Source of the DNA: Nocardia rhizosphaerihabitans
Lineage (GTDB): Bacteria; Actinomycetota; Actinomycetes; Mycobacteriales; Mycobacteriaceae
NCBI RefSeq assembly: GCF_014646295.1
Contig: NZ_BMNE01000006.1
Coordinates: forward strand, 372,001-436,000
DNA: 64,000 nucleotides
Direction of reading: 5' to 3'
Position numbers and translations under genes: made by a program
Shown here: piece after piece, positions 16,302-25,100 of the stretch
How positions within the stretch are numbered: position 1 is the first letter of the stretch
How the letters are laid out: each line of letters opens with the position of its first letter
Notes under the pieces: generated by a model
The model's database searches: none
What the model saw: the letters and a program-made list of their open reading frames with translations, nothing else
Told to the model about the DNA's origin: nothing

Positions 16302-16883
16302 TCACGGCACGAACGGAGATGCCGCGCGTGCCGTGCGGAGGGCTTCGGCCCACCAGGTGAGCTGGTCGAGGGTGGATTCGACGGACTCGTGGAGTTCGGG
16401 ATCGGGGCGGGGCCAGGTGCCGTCGACCGTGAAGCGTTGCCAGGCCTTGGGGATGGTGACGGTCCGGCGGGTGGGGACGGCGTTGAGCTCGGTGAAGACT
16501 TGGCGGAGCTGGGCGGCGCCGTGGCCGCCTTCGGCGTCGCGGCAGTACGTGACGATGGCGACGGGTTTGGCGGCCCATTCGGTGTCGAACCAGTCGATCG
16601 CGTTCTTCACGGCGGCCGGGAAGCTGCGGTTGTATTCGGGGGTGACGATGACGAAGGCGTCGGCGGTCGTCAGGCGGGAACCCAACTCGCGCACGGGATC
16701 CGGGACCGGTTCGTCGAGATCGGGGAGTTGGTCGGGCAGGGCCGCGGTGGCCAGGTCGACACGGTCGAGGGTGAGGTCGGGGCGCCGGGCCACGCGCCCG
16801 GCGAACCAGTCTGCGACGAGCGGGCCGAAGCGGCCCGTACGGGTGGACCCGAGGATCATGGCCACCCGCATCGGCTCGCGCAT
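16302..16883 (-). CDS. NADPH-dependent FMN reductase family protein
   Basis: 193-residue flavodoxin-like protein. MILGSTRTGRFG at residues 9-20 is the phosphate-binding loop for FMN, and VIVTPEYNRSFPAAVKNAIDW is the family signature around the isoalloxazine. Members reduce quinones, azo dyes or chromate, or supply reduced FMN. Its start codon overlaps the stop of the upstream lipoprotein gene by one base, so the two are translationally coupled. Confidence 0.9.
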   Translation of the reverse strand: MREPMRVAMILGSTRTGRFGPLVADWFAGRVARRPDLTLDRVDLATAALPDQLPDLDEPVPDPVRELGSRLTTADAFVIVTPEYNRSFPAAVKNAIDWFDTEWAAKPVAIVTYCRDAEGGHGAAQLRQVFTELNAVPTRRTVTIPKAWQRFTVDGTWPRPDPELHESVESTLDQLTWWAEALRTARAASPFVP

Positions 16884-17782
16884 CAGGCGTCCTTGACGGG
16901 GGCGTCGAGGAACGCGGGGATCATCGGGAGCAGCAGTTCGGGGCGGTGCGGCGCGGTGATGTGGGAGGTGCCGGGCAGGATCGCGAGCTGGGAGTTCGGC
17001 AGGCCGGCGGGGGTGTCGCCCATGATGCCGCCGCCGAAGAGGCGGAACATCTCGACGGAGTGTTCGGGCCGGACGATGTCGGAGTCGCCGATGATGGTCA
17101 GCGTCGGGGTCTTGATCGTGCGGGCGGCCTCCGGGGACACCGAGGGCATGCCGTTCAGGTCGTGGTCGAGGACCCTGGCCACGAGCTGGGGGAAGTCCTC
17201 CGGGCGGGGCGCGTTCTTCAGGTAGTCGGTGTGGAAGGGCGAGCCGTGCAGGTGCTCGGGCTTCAACTCGTCCATGCCCTCCATCAGGCCGGGGTGCATG
17301 GCCTCGGCGCCGAGACCGCCGGAGAGCAGGATCTGCTTGCGCACCAGGTCCGGGTGCCGCAGCGTGATGTCGAGCGCCACGCCTGCGCCCATGCTGTAGC
17401 CGAGGATGTCGGCCTGCCGGATGCCGAGCTGACCGAGCAGCGCGACGGTGTCGTCGGCCATCTGCGGCGTGCGCAGCGGGCGGTCGATATCGGCGGTGCG
17501 GCCGTGCGCCTGCTGTTCGATCGCGATGACCTCGCGGGTCTCGGACAGCTGCGGGATCAGCTCGCCGAAGTCGGTCCCGATGCCCGACAGCGCGCCGTGC
17601 AGCAGCACCAGCGGCGGCTGATCGGTGGCGACGCCGTGGCGTTCGTAGTACATGCGCAGGCCGTTGACCTCGGCGTAGGCGCCGGGTTCGACGGGTGCGG
17701 CGGGCTTGTCGGACCCGCAGGCGGAGAGCAGCGCGGTGGCGGCGATTGCAGCGGCGGTGAGGGCGAAAGCGGTGAGCTTCAT
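16883..17782 (-). CDS. lipoprotein alpha/beta hydrolase
   Basis: 299 residues. A lipoprotein signal peptide ends in the lipobox LLSACGS with Cys22. The hydrolase core follows: oxyanion HGALSG, nucleophile elbow GYSMGAG, acid in IIGDSDIV, and histidine in PGTSHITAP. It is probably anchored outside the membrane and hydrolyses small esters or lactones. It starts about 110 bases from, and divergent to, the large AfsR-like regulator gene, and heads an operon with the FMN reductase. Confidence 0.9.
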   Translation of the reverse strand: MKLTAFALTAAAIAATALLSACGSDKPAAPVEPGAYAEVNGLRMYYERHGVATDQPPLVLLHGALSGIGTDFGELIPQLSETREVIAIEQQAHGRTADIDRPLRTPQMADDTVALLGQLGIRQADILGYSMGAGVALDITLRHPDLVRKQILLSGGLGAEAMHPGLMEGMDELKPEHLHGSPFHTDYLKNAPRPEDFPQLVARVLDHDLNGMPSVSPEAARTIKTPTLTIIGDSDIVRPEHSVEMFRLFGGGIMGDTPAGLPNSQLAILPGTSHITAPHRPELLLPMIPAFLDAPVKDA

Positions 17783-17891
17783 GTCGTTCTCCTGTGGTGT
17801 GTCGATCTCGTTGTGACCACAGTGCGCCCGGGGCCTTCCGGTTTGTTTACGGTCGGATTCCGGTGCGATCGGAACCCGCTAGGGTGCGGTT

Positions 17892-20800
17892 ATGCGTTTC
17901 GGTGTGCTCGGTCCGTTGACGGTGTGGACCGATGGCGGCGCCGTAGTGCCTATCCCCGGCACCAAGGTCCGTGCCCTGCTGGCCGACCTGCTGCTCGCCG
18001 CCGGTCAGCCGGTATCCGCCGACCGCCTGGTCGACGACATCTGGGGCGAGGACCCGCCCGGCAACCCCGCGGGCACACTGGCCGCCAAGGCGTCGCAGCT
18101 GCGGCGCGCTCTCGAGGACGCCGAGCCGGGCAGCCGGGATCTGGTGGTGTCGCCGCCGCCCGGATACCGCCTGGCCACCACCGAGGTCGACGCGCTGCGG
18201 TTCCGCACCCTGCTGGCCGAAGCACGCACCCACACCGACCCGGGCGAGCGCATCAAGACACTGACCGAGGCGCTCGGGCTATGGCGCGGACCGGCTTTCG
18301 ACGACTTCCGCGACGCGGAGTTCACCCGGTCGGCCATCGCCCAGCTGGAGGAGCTGCGGCTGGTCGCCGTCGAAGAACTGGCCGAGGCCCGACTCGCCGA
18401 GGGTGAATACGGTGAGGTGGCAGGCGATCTCACCCGGTTCGTTACGGAACACCCACTGCGGGAACGACTCCGCGCGGCACAGGTACGTGCCCTGTACGGC
18501 GCGTGCCGCCAGGCTGAAGCGCTCGACAGCTACGAGGATCTACGCAGGCAGCTGGCCGACGAGCTGGGTCTTGACCCGAGTCCCGAACTGGTCGACCTGC
18601 ACCGGTCGATCCTCGGCCAGGACCCCGGTCTCGTGGTGACCCGGCCGCGCGCGGTCGTTCGCCGGCGCACGACGAACATTCCGGCCCAGCGCACCGAATT
18701 GATCGGCCGGGCAGCCGATCTCGCAGCACTGAGACACGCCGTCGACGCCTCACGCCTGGTCACGCTGACCGGGCCCGGCGGCGTCGGCAAGACCCGCCTC
18801 GCCACGGCGACCGCGGCTGGTCTCACCGACCGTTTTACGCACGGCGCCTGGCTCGTCGAACTCGCCCCGCTGGCGTCGGCGACGACCGACGCCGACCGTA
18901 TCGCGGAGACGGTGGCCCAGGTCGTCGGAATTCGCCTGGGCGACGGCTCGGCACCGGCGGCGCTGGGGGAAGCGCTGGCCGAGCAGGAACTCCTCGTGGT
19001 ACTGGACAACTGCGAACACATCGTCGACCAGGTGGCGGATCTGACCGAAGCTCTGCTCGGTGCCGCGCCAGGTCTGCGCATTCTCGCGACCAGCCGCGAA
19101 CAACTGCGCCTGGCCGGGGAAGATGTCGTCGCGGTCGAACCGCTCCCCGTACCGCCGAAGGACAGCGAGATGGAGGTCATCGCCGAGTCGAATGCGGTGC
19201 GGCTCTTCGTGACTCGTGCGCAGGCCGGTGCCCGAGAGTTCGCCCTCGACGCCGAGAACGCCGGCGCGGTCGCGACCCTGTGCCGCAGGCTCGACGGCAT
19301 TCCGCTGGCCCTCGAACTGGCCGCGACCAGGGTCCGCGCGCTCGGTGTGCACGAGATGGTGGCCCGGCTCGACGACCGGTTCCGCCTGCTGGCCACCGGG
19401 CATCGCGGGGCTCCGCCGCGACAGCAGACCCTCGCGGCGATGATCGATTGGAGCTGGGGCCTGCTCGACGAGAACGAGCGGGTCGTCTTGCGGCGCCTCG
19501 CCGTGCACGCGGGCGGCTGCACCCTCGAAGCCGCCGAATCCGTGTGTTCCGCAGTCGTATCCGGGGACGATGCGCCCGTCGAGCCCGCGCTGGTCGCCGA
19601 TCTGATCGCGCGGCTGGTCGACCGATCGCTGGTCCAGCAGAGCGGGCGACGCTACCGGCTACTGGAATCGGTGGCCGCGTTCAGCCTGGACCGCCTGACC
19701 GAGGCTGGCGAAGAAGCCGCCGTACGCCGGGCGCATCACGCGTACTACCGAGCGCTCGCCGAGCGCGCCGCGCCGGAACTGTACGGCGCCGACCAGCAAC
19801 GGTGGCTGGCTCAGCTCGACAGCGAAGACGCGAATCTACAAGCAGCCCTTGATGCTTCCCTCCGCGAGCAAGACGCCGACGCGGCACTGTGCCTCACCGA
19901 CGCGCTGGCCTGGTACTGGCTGCTTCGCGGTCGGCTGGGCCCCGCCCGGCGCCGGTTCGACGCGGCGCTCGCCCTCGGCGGCACCGCGCAGCGCCGGGCG
20001 CCGGTCGCGGCTTGGCGCCTCACGGCTGCCTTCCGGCAGGGCGACTTCCTCGACGTGAGTGCGCGCCGCGCGGAGGTGTCGGCCGCCCTTGTCGCACTCG
20101 ACGACCCGGCCGTGCGGGTGCGCGCCGAGGTCATCCTGCTGATGTCGGCGCTGGAAGCGGGCGCCGATCAGGATCTGGAAACCTCCGTGCGGGACCTGCT
20201 CGCGGAATGCCGTGACCTCGGTGACCGTTGGAGCGTCGCGACCATCCAGGTAGCGCTGGCGAAATCCGCGCACAGCCGCGCCGACGTGGACGCCCTGGCG
20301 CGCTACGCCAACGAGGCCGCGCGTCTGTTCGCCGAACTCGGCGACCGCTGGGGCCGGTTGCAGGCCGCCGAATGGCTGGGCGGTCTGGCCGAACTGACCG
20401 GCGACCTGCACGGCGCGGCCGACATCCACCGCGAGGCCCTCGTCCTGGCCAGGGAACTCGAGCTGTGGGGCCAGGCCTCGGCGCACCTGTGCTGGCTCGG
20501 CTGGATTGCCATGCAGCACACCGAGTTCGACGAGGCGCGCGATTTCGCCGAGCAGGCCATGGTGCTGGCGGCCGAACAGGGTGACGGGGCGGGCAGGCTG
20601 TTCGCCTCGATCGTGCTGGCCTTCACCGCTCGTCGCGACAACAGGCCGGAGGAGGCCGAACAGCTCCTGCGTGGCCTGCTCGCCGACTCCGCCGACTCCG
20701 CCGACTCCGCCGACTCCGCCGACGACACCGAGACGCCGCTGTTCGTGCCGATGCTCCAGGTCGAACTGGGCTATCTGCTGGAACAGCGCGGCGAACCGGC

Positions 20801-21134
20801 TGCCGGCCTGTTCGAGCATCTGCGCGCCTTCGACGGCTCACAACGCATCGACGCGCCCCGCGATGCCGCCTTCGCGCTGGGCGGTGCGGCAGCGGCCACC
20901 GCGGCCCTCGGCGAATTCGACACCGCCGCACGCCTGCTCGGCGCCGCGGAAGCGCTGCGGGCCGGCACCGGAATGCCGTTGCTGCCCGCCGAGCAGCCCG
21001 ACATCGACCGAGCCATCGCGACGGTCCGCACCGGGCTCGGCGCTGATGCCTTCACCGCCGCCCACGCGGCGGGACTCGACCTGACCGCCGCCGCGGCACG
21101 CGAACTCATCGACGCCGTCGCCGCATCGCGCTGA
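17892..21134 (+). CDS. AfsR/SARP-type regulator with BTAD, NB-ARC ATPase and TPR-like repeats
   Basis: 1080 residues. The N-terminus is a winged-helix DNA-binding domain (MRFGVLGPLTVW at the start). A bacterial transcriptional activation domain follows to about residue 245. The STAND ATPase has Walker A LTGPGGVGKTRLA near residue 294 and Walker B LLVVLDNCEHI near 367. The C-terminal half is alpha-helical TPR-like repeats that sense ligands or partners. The likely target is the divergent lipoprotein hydrolase operon. An in-frame repeat of a nine-base unit lies near residue 935. Confidence 0.92.
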   Translation: MRFGVLGPLTVWTDGGAVVPIPGTKVRALLADLLLAAGQPVSADRLVDDIWGEDPPGNPAGTLAAKASQLRRALEDAEPGSRDLVVSPPPGYRLATTEVDALRFRTLLAEARTHTDPGERIKTLTEALGLWRGPAFDDFRDAEFTRSAIAQLEELRLVAVEELAEARLAEGEYGEVAGDLTRFVTEHPLRERLRAAQVRALYGACRQAEALDSYEDLRRQLADELGLDPSPELVDLHRSILGQDPGLVVTRPRAVVRRRTTNIPAQRTELIGRAADLAALRHAVDASRLVTLTGPGGVGKTRLATATAAGLTDRFTHGAWLVELAPLASATTDADRIAETVAQVVGIRLGDGSAPAALGEALAEQELLVVLDNCEHIVDQVADLTEALLGAAPGLRILATSREQLRLAGEDVVAVEPLPVPPKDSEMEVIAESNAVRLFVTRAQAGAREFALDAENAGAVATLCRRLDGIPLALELAATRVRALGVHEMVARLDDRFRLLATGHRGAPPRQQTLAAMIDWSWGLLDENERVVLRRLAVHAGGCTLEAAESVCSAVVSGDDAPVEPALVADLIARLVDRSLVQQSGRRYRLLESVAAFSLDRLTEAGEEAAVRRAHHAYYRALAERAAPELYGADQQRWLAQLDSEDANLQAALDASLREQDADAALCLTDALAWYWLLRGRLGPARRRFDAALALGGTAQRRAPVAAWRLTAAFRQGDFLDVSARRAEVSAALVALDDPAVRVRAEVILLMSALEAGADQDLETSVRDLLAECRDLGDRWSVATIQVALAKSAHSRADVDALARYANEAARLFAELGDRWGRLQAAEWLGGLAELTGDLHGAADIHREALVLARELELWGQASAHLCWLGWIAMQHTEFDEARDFAEQAMVLAAEQGDGAGRLFASIVLAFTARRDNRPEEAEQLLRGLLADSADSADSADSADDTETPLFVPMLQVELGYLLEQRGEPAAGLFEHLRAFDGSQRIDAPRDAAFALGGAAAATAALGEFDTAARLLGAAEALRAGTGMPLLPAEQPDIDRAIATVRTGLGADAFTAAHAAGLDLTAAAARELIDAVAASR
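20682..20717 (+). repeat. in-frame tandem repeat, four exact copies of a nine-base unit
   Basis: GCCGACTCC is repeated four times without change, then once in altered form. It encodes (Ala-Asp-Ser)n in the TPR part of the AfsR-like protein. Copy-number change would alter linker length in steps of three residues and keep the frame. Confidence 0.9.
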
Positions 21135-21152
21135 GTTTTCGGACCGGCGAGC

Positions 21153-21713
21153 TCACGAGGCGGCGGGCACGTAGCGGAGACCGACGATCCCGCACTCGAA
21201 CCGGGTCGCCGACTCGAGCGCGAACTGCTGGTTCGCGCCGGTCGCGGCGAACACCGGGAGTCCGGCGCCGATCGCGGTCGGGTTGACGAACAGATTCAGC
21301 TCATCGAACAGCCCCTGCGCGATCAGGCTCGACACGAGCTCGCCGCCGCCGTAGGCGATGATGTCGCCGCCCGGCCGCGCCTTCAGTTCGCGGATCGTGA
21401 CAGCCGCGTCGGCCGCGACAACCGTGTTGTCCCACGGCGATTCGGTGATGGTCCGCGAGATGACGACCTTCGGCGTCTTGTTCATGGTGTCGATCGCCTC
21501 CTGGGTCTCGTGCTCGGGCTGCGCGGCCCAGTGCGGAATGAATCCTTCGGCGAGCTTGCGGCCGAGCACGATGGTGTCGACCGGCTCGGTCAGCGCACCG
21601 ATGTGGGCGGCGAGGTCGTCGCTCCACGCGAACGTCAGCCAGTCCATCTCGCCGTTCGGGCCTGCCATGAAGCCGTCGATGGTGGTCTGGACCTGGAGCT
21701 TGAACTTGCGCAT
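21153..21713 (-). CDS. dihydrofolate reductase-family protein (RibD C-terminal type)
   Basis: 186 residues from the ATG at 21713; GAAGGG lies nine bases upstream, whereas an earlier ATG would abut that site. LQVQTTIDGFMAGPNGEMDW at the start and DTIVLGRKLAEGF then DIIAYGGGELVSSLI are standard for the RibD_C/DHFR-like reductases such as YyaP. Cofactor is probably NADPH; the substrate is not known. It lies downstream of, and in the same direction as, the TetR gene at 21765, but the start of that gene faces away. Confidence 0.88.
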   Translation of the reverse strand: MRKFKLQVQTTIDGFMAGPNGEMDWLTFAWSDDLAAHIGALTEPVDTIVLGRKLAEGFIPHWAAQPEHETQEAIDTMNKTPKVVISRTITESPWDNTVVAADAAVTIRELKARPGGDIIAYGGGELVSSLIAQGLFDELNLFVNPTAIGAGLPVFAATGANQQFALESATRFECGIVGLRYVPAAS

Positions 21714-21764
21714 GATGTGCATCCCTTCGTTGTTGCGGTGTGATGCCACTGTCGCCGAACCGCC

Positions 21765-22352
21765 TTACGGAATGTTTACGCTCCCGCCGACCAGCCGAAG
21801 GACGCTGTCGCGCAGCACCGCCTGCGCCTGTGGCTGCGTCATCCGACCTGCCCTGACCTCGTCGCCCGCCGCATGGCTGACCGCGACGATCGCGGTGACG
21901 AGCCACTGCGGTGACACCTCGCCGTCGAACTCGCCCGCACGCTGTCCTCGGGTGATGAGCCGGAGCAGTCGCTCGTTGATGGGGAACTGACGATCCTCGT
22001 CGCGTTGGCGCGCGAACGCGCCGACATGGTGGGCGAGCGGGGAGACCCGGAAGAACCGCCAGCCCACATCGAGCATTCGCACCAGGGCATCGGTGGCCGG
22101 GCCACTGTCGAGATCGGCCGCCCGCATGGCTTCGGCGGCCTGGCCGGTCGTTCGGTCGACGACGGCGTTGATCAGGTCGTCTCGAGAAGCGAAGTGCGCG
22201 TAGACGGTTTGCCTGGTCACGCCTGCCTCCGCGGCGATCGCGGCCATCCCGGCATCCGGCTGGGTGGCGAGCAGCCGGGTGGCGGCGTCGAGCACCGCCG
22301 CCTTGCTGCGGGTGGCGTCCGCACGTCGTTTCGGTTCCCCTGATCGAGTCAA
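21765..22352 (-). CDS. TetR/AcrR-family regulator
   Basis: 195 residues; the best available start is a TTG at 22352. The helix-turn-helix is AAIAAEAGVTRQTVYAHFASRDDLINAVV (about residues 37-66). The C-terminal half is a short all-helical ligand domain. A palindrome at 22395-22408 lies between it and the divergent NTF2-like gene. It may also read through into the RibD_C-type gene 51 bases downstream. Confidence 0.88.
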   Translation of the reverse strand: MTRSGEPKRRADATRSKAAVLDAATRLLATQPDAGMAAIAAEAGVTRQTVYAHFASRDDLINAVVDRTTGQAAEAMRAADLDSGPATDALVRMLDVGWRFFRVSPLAHHVGAFARQRDEDRQFPINERLLRLITRGQRAGEFDGEVSPQWLVTAIVAVSHAAGDEVRAGRMTQPQAQAVLRDSVLRLVGGSVNIP

Positions 22353-22394
22353 AGTCTTACACCCTTGTCAAAATTGCGTGGCTAGGTCTAACCT

Positions 22395-22408
22395 TTACAG
22401 CACTGTAA
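22395..22408. promoter_or_regulatory. palindromic operator TTACAG-CA-CTGTAA
   Basis: Six-base arms are perfectly complementary around a two-base centre, 43 bases upstream of the TetR start and 22 bases upstream of the NTF2-like gene. It is well placed to repress both directions. Confidence 0.6.
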
Positions 22409-22429
22409 GAATTCTACGGCTGGAGTGTC

Positions 22430-22822
22430 ATGGACCCCGCACCGCCCCGTTCGCCCGAGCAATTCATCGCTGACTTCTTCACCGAGTACACCGCCGCCGC
22501 GCTGGACGGTGACACCGATCCGGCCGACGTCGTCGACCGGTTTCACACGCCCGACATCGTGCAGGTTGCCGACGGGATCCGGCTGGATCGGGACCGGCTG
22601 GTCGCCCACCTCCGTCCCGTGCGAAAGAACCTGCGCGACTACCGGTTCGAGGTCGAGGAGGTGATCGCGGACGGCGATCGGATGGCCGTGCGGATGACCA
22701 TCCACGCCACGATGCGCACGACGGGAACCGTCACCACGGAGGTCTTCTTGTTCGGTGAATTCACGCCGGACGGCAAGCTCCGCCGCGCCGACCAGCTCAC
22801 CCGCACCGTTCCCGCCGCCTGA
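22430..22822 (+). CDS. SnoaL/NTF2-like protein
   Basis: 130 residues of a single NTF2-like cone fold. It has the usual layout: an N-terminal helix, FHTPDIVQVADGIRLDRDRLVAHLRP, and four C-terminal strands with VIADGDRMAVRMTIHATM and VFLFGEFTPDGKL. Proteins of this kind bind or isomerise small molecules. It is followed 14 bases later by a DUF1772 membrane protein, a frequent partner in TetR-controlled detoxification operons. Confidence 0.8.
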   Translation: MDPAPPRSPEQFIADFFTEYTAAALDGDTDPADVVDRFHTPDIVQVADGIRLDRDRLVAHLRPVRKNLRDYRFEVEEVIADGDRMAVRMTIHATMRTTGTVTTEVFLFGEFTPDGKLRRADQLTRTVPAA

Positions 22823-22836
22823 TCGAGGAGATCGCT

Positions 22837-23313
22837 GTGCTCGTCCGAAGTATCCGCTCGCTCGCCCTGCTCACCACCGGTCTGCTCGCCGGCGCTTTCG
22901 GTTACGGCGCCGCCAATCTCGTTCCGACCTTCGATCGGGTGCCGCTGCAGATGCGCCTCGAATTCCACACCGAACTCATGCGGAACAACAGCATCAGCAT
23001 GCAGGCCACGATGGCAGCCGCCGCGCTGAGCTGCCTGGTCGCCGCTGTGTTCTCGACGGGTCGGCACCGGGTCGTCGCCGCGGCGGCCACGGCCCTGGTG
23101 GTCGCCTCGTTCGCCGTCACCAGGCTCGGCAATGTGCCGATCAACCACCGGATCAACGAGTGGGCGGTCGCGGGAGCTCCGGCTGACTACGCTACCATCC
23201 TCGCCCGCTGGGATGCCTTCCACTTCCTGCGCACCGGGACCGCGCTGGCCGCATTCGCGCTGGTTATCGCCTTGGTCGTGTGGATGCGGCGTCCCGAAAC
23301 CCAGACTCGGTAA
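22837..23313 (+). CDS. DUF1772 (anthrone oxygenase-like) membrane protein
   Basis: 158 residues from a GTG preceded by GAGGAGATC. Four hydrophobic segments are visible (LALLTTGLLAGAFGYG, AAALSCLVAAVF, VVAAAATALVVASFAV and AAFALVIALVVWM). The family-typical VPINHRINEW and ILARWDAFHFLRTG motifs lie before the last helix. Some fungal relatives oxidise anthrones, but most bacterial members are uncharacterised. Co-transcribed with the NTF2-like gene. Confidence 0.8.
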   Translation: MLVRSIRSLALLTTGLLAGAFGYGAANLVPTFDRVPLQMRLEFHTELMRNNSISMQATMAAAALSCLVAAVFSTGRHRVVAAAATALVVASFAVTRLGNVPINHRINEWAVAGAPADYATILARWDAFHFLRTGTALAAFALVIALVVWMRRPETQTR

Positions 23314-23341
23314 CACGCGCTCTTGTACAGTGGTTTCTGAA

Positions 23342-23357
23342 TACAGAAATATCTGTA
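23342..23357. promoter_or_regulatory. inverted repeat TACAG-N6-CTGTA, probable metalloregulator operator
   Basis: Five-base arms with an AT-rich spacer lie 12 bases upstream of the CmtR-like start codon. The position overlaps the expected core promoter, which fits an ArsR/SmtB repressor that is released by metal. Confidence 0.65.
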
Positions 23358-23368
23358 CTATAGAAGCC

Positions 23369-23698
23369 ATGGACACCGTGATGCATGGCGACGCACTGTC
23401 CCGCTTCGGGTACGCGCTGTCGGACTCGACCCGGACGCGGATCCTGCTGAGCCTGCGCTCTGCGCCCGGGTACCCGTCGGAGCTGGCGGACAAGATCGGG
23501 GTGTCCCGGCAGATCCTGTCCAACCACCTGGCCTGTCTGCGCGGCTGCGGGCTGGTTGTCGCCGTGCCGGAAGGTCGGCGTAGCCGCTACGAGCTGGCCG
23601 ATCCACGGATCGGCCGGGCACTCGACGACCTCATCGGCTTGGTGCTCGAAGTCGATCCGGCCTGCTGCCCTGCGGCCGCGACCGAGGAGTGCTGCTGA
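23369..23698 (+). CDS. CmtR-like ArsR/SmtB metalloregulator
   Basis: 109 residues, starting at the ATG at 23369. It follows the plan of mycobacterial CmtR (a Cd/Pb sensor): LSRFGYALSDSTRTRILLSL, then the recognition helix VSRQILSNHLACLRGCGLV. The two cysteines of CLRGC match the CmtR metal ligands. The C-terminus has a cysteine cluster (PACCPAAATEECC) that could supply the third ligand. The stop overlaps the start of the CDF gene, so sensor and transporter are made together. Confidence 0.9.
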   Translation: MDTVMHGDALSRFGYALSDSTRTRILLSLRSAPGYPSELADKIGVSRQILSNHLACLRGCGLVVAVPEGRRSRYELADPRIGRALDDLIGLVLEVDPACCPAAATEECC

Positions 23699-24369
23699 TG
23701 CCGGAACTCGGCGTGCCGCTGGTGCTTCCGGGTCGCCGCAAGGTGCTCGCCACCCGGATCCGCTGGTTGGTGGCCGCGACGATCAGCTACAACGTGATCG
23801 AGGCGATCATCGCGCTGACCGAGGGCACTCGGGTGTCCTCGTCGGCATTGATCGGCTTCGGGCTCGACTCGGTGATCGAGGTGTCCTCCGCGGCGGCGGT
23901 CGCGTGGCAGTTCGCCGGCCGGGATCCGGAAGCCAGGGAGAAGGTCACGCTGCGGATCATCGCGTTCTCGTTCTTCGCGCTGGCCGCCTACGTCACCGTC
24001 GACGCGGTGCGCGCGCTGTTCGGGGTGGGGGAAGCGCGGCATTCTCCGGTCGGAATCGGCTTGGCGGCAGCGAGTCTGGTGATCATGCCGGTCCTGTCGA
24101 TAGCGCAGCGCCGCGCGGGCCGTGAACTCGGCTCTGCCTCGGCGGTCGCCGACTCCAAGCAGACCTTGCTGTGCACCTACCTGTCCGCGGTGCTGCTCGT
24201 CGGGCTGCTGCTCAATGCCCTGTTCGGCTGGTCATGGGCCGATCCGATCGCGGCTCTGGTGATCGCCGTCATCGCCGTGAAAGAAGGTCGCGACGCGTGG
24301 CGGGGCGACACCTGTTGCGTGACACCGCCACTCGGCACGGTCGCGGCCCGCGACTGCTGCGACGACTGA
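23698..24369 (+). CDS. divergent CDF-type cation transporter
   Basis: 223 residues starting inside the stop codon of the regulator (TGATG). Five or six transmembrane helices are visible. Helix 2 carries IGFGLDSVIEVSS, the place of the HDxxxD-type metal site. The helix 5 region reads ADSKQTLLCTYLS, with Gln/Cys instead of the usual His/Asp. The tail has two Cys pairs (TCC and DCC). No long cytosolic domain is present. The cysteines and the CmtR partner suggest a soft metal such as Cd or Pb. Confidence 0.82.
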   Translation: MPELGVPLVLPGRRKVLATRIRWLVAATISYNVIEAIIALTEGTRVSSSALIGFGLDSVIEVSSAAAVAWQFAGRDPEAREKVTLRIIAFSFFALAAYVTVDAVRALFGVGEARHSPVGIGLAAASLVIMPVLSIAQRRAGRELGSASAVADSKQTLLCTYLSAVLLVGLLLNALFGWSWADPIAALVIAVIAVKEGRDAWRGDTCCVTPPLGTVAARDCCDD

Positions 24370-24384
24370 GGAAAGGAAGTGGCT

Positions 24385-25008
24385 ATGGCTGTCTCGGCAT
24401 TGGTCCTGTACGTGATTTTCGGTGCGCTCGGATTCGGTTGGCGCAGTTGGCGGCAGTATCGGGCGACCGGCTCCACCGGGTTCCGCGGCATCAGCGGGCG
24501 TCCCGGGTCGCTGGAATGGCTGGCCGGTGTCGGCTTCATCGCGGCGATCGTCGTGGGGCTGGCAGCGGTGGCTCTGCAACTCGGCGGCGTACTCGGCCCG
24601 ATCGATGCCCTCACCGCCGCGCCGATCCAGACGGCCGGATTCGTCCTGGCGATCGCGGGAATCGGCGCGACCCTCTACGCGCAGAACGAGATGGGCGAAT
24701 CCTGGCGGATCGGTGTCGATGCCAGTGAGACAACGACTTTGGTTCGCTCCGGCGTATTCGGCCTGGTGCGCAATCCGATCTTCACCGCGATGCTCGTCTT
24801 CGGCGCGGGGATCGCGTTGATCATCCCGAACGCCGTCGCGCTGGCGGCATTCTTGCTACTTGTCCTGACGATCGAACTGCAAGTCCGCGTGGTCGAGGAG
24901 CCGTACCTGACCAGGGTCCACGGCGCCGACTATCGGGAGTACTGCGCCACCACAGGCAGATTCGTGCCGGGAATAGGCCGATCGACCGCGCCGAGCCACG
25001 ACACCTGA
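24385..25008 (+). CDS. isoprenylcysteine carboxyl methyltransferase-family membrane protein
   Basis: 207 residues from the ATG at 24385, with AAAGGAAG upstream. Helices include YVIFGALGFGWRSW, VGFIAAIVVGLAAVALQLG and FTAMLVFGAGIALIIP. The conserved C-terminal core GVFGLVRNPIFTAMLVF and EEPYLTRVHGADYREYCATTGRFVPG is the methyltransferase/phospholipid N-methyltransferase signature. Bacterial members methylate unknown lipids or proteins. It is third in the metal operon and carries no obvious metal motif. Confidence 0.85.
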   Translation: MAVSALVLYVIFGALGFGWRSWRQYRATGSTGFRGISGRPGSLEWLAGVGFIAAIVVGLAAVALQLGGVLGPIDALTAAPIQTAGFVLAIAGIGATLYAQNEMGESWRIGVDASETTTLVRSGVFGLVRNPIFTAMLVFGAGIALIIPNAVALAAFLLLVLTIELQVRVVEEPYLTRVHGADYREYCATTGRFVPGIGRSTAPSHDT

Positions 25009-25019
25009 TTCGGCTACAA

Positions 25020-25080
25020 GATCACCAGGCTCTGGTGGATTCTTCTTCTCGGCCGTTGCTGCTGCCAGAGCCTGGTGATC
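25020..25080. terminator. long inverted repeat between convergent genes, bidirectional terminator
   Basis: Arms of 16 bases (25020-25035 and 25065-25080, core ATCACCAGGCTCTGG) are perfectly complementary around a 29-base loop. It lies between the end of the metal operon and the end of the mscR operon, as expected for a two-way terminator. The unusually long loop is worth noting. Confidence 0.65.
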
Positions 25081-25100
25081 GATCGTCCAGATCGACTGGG

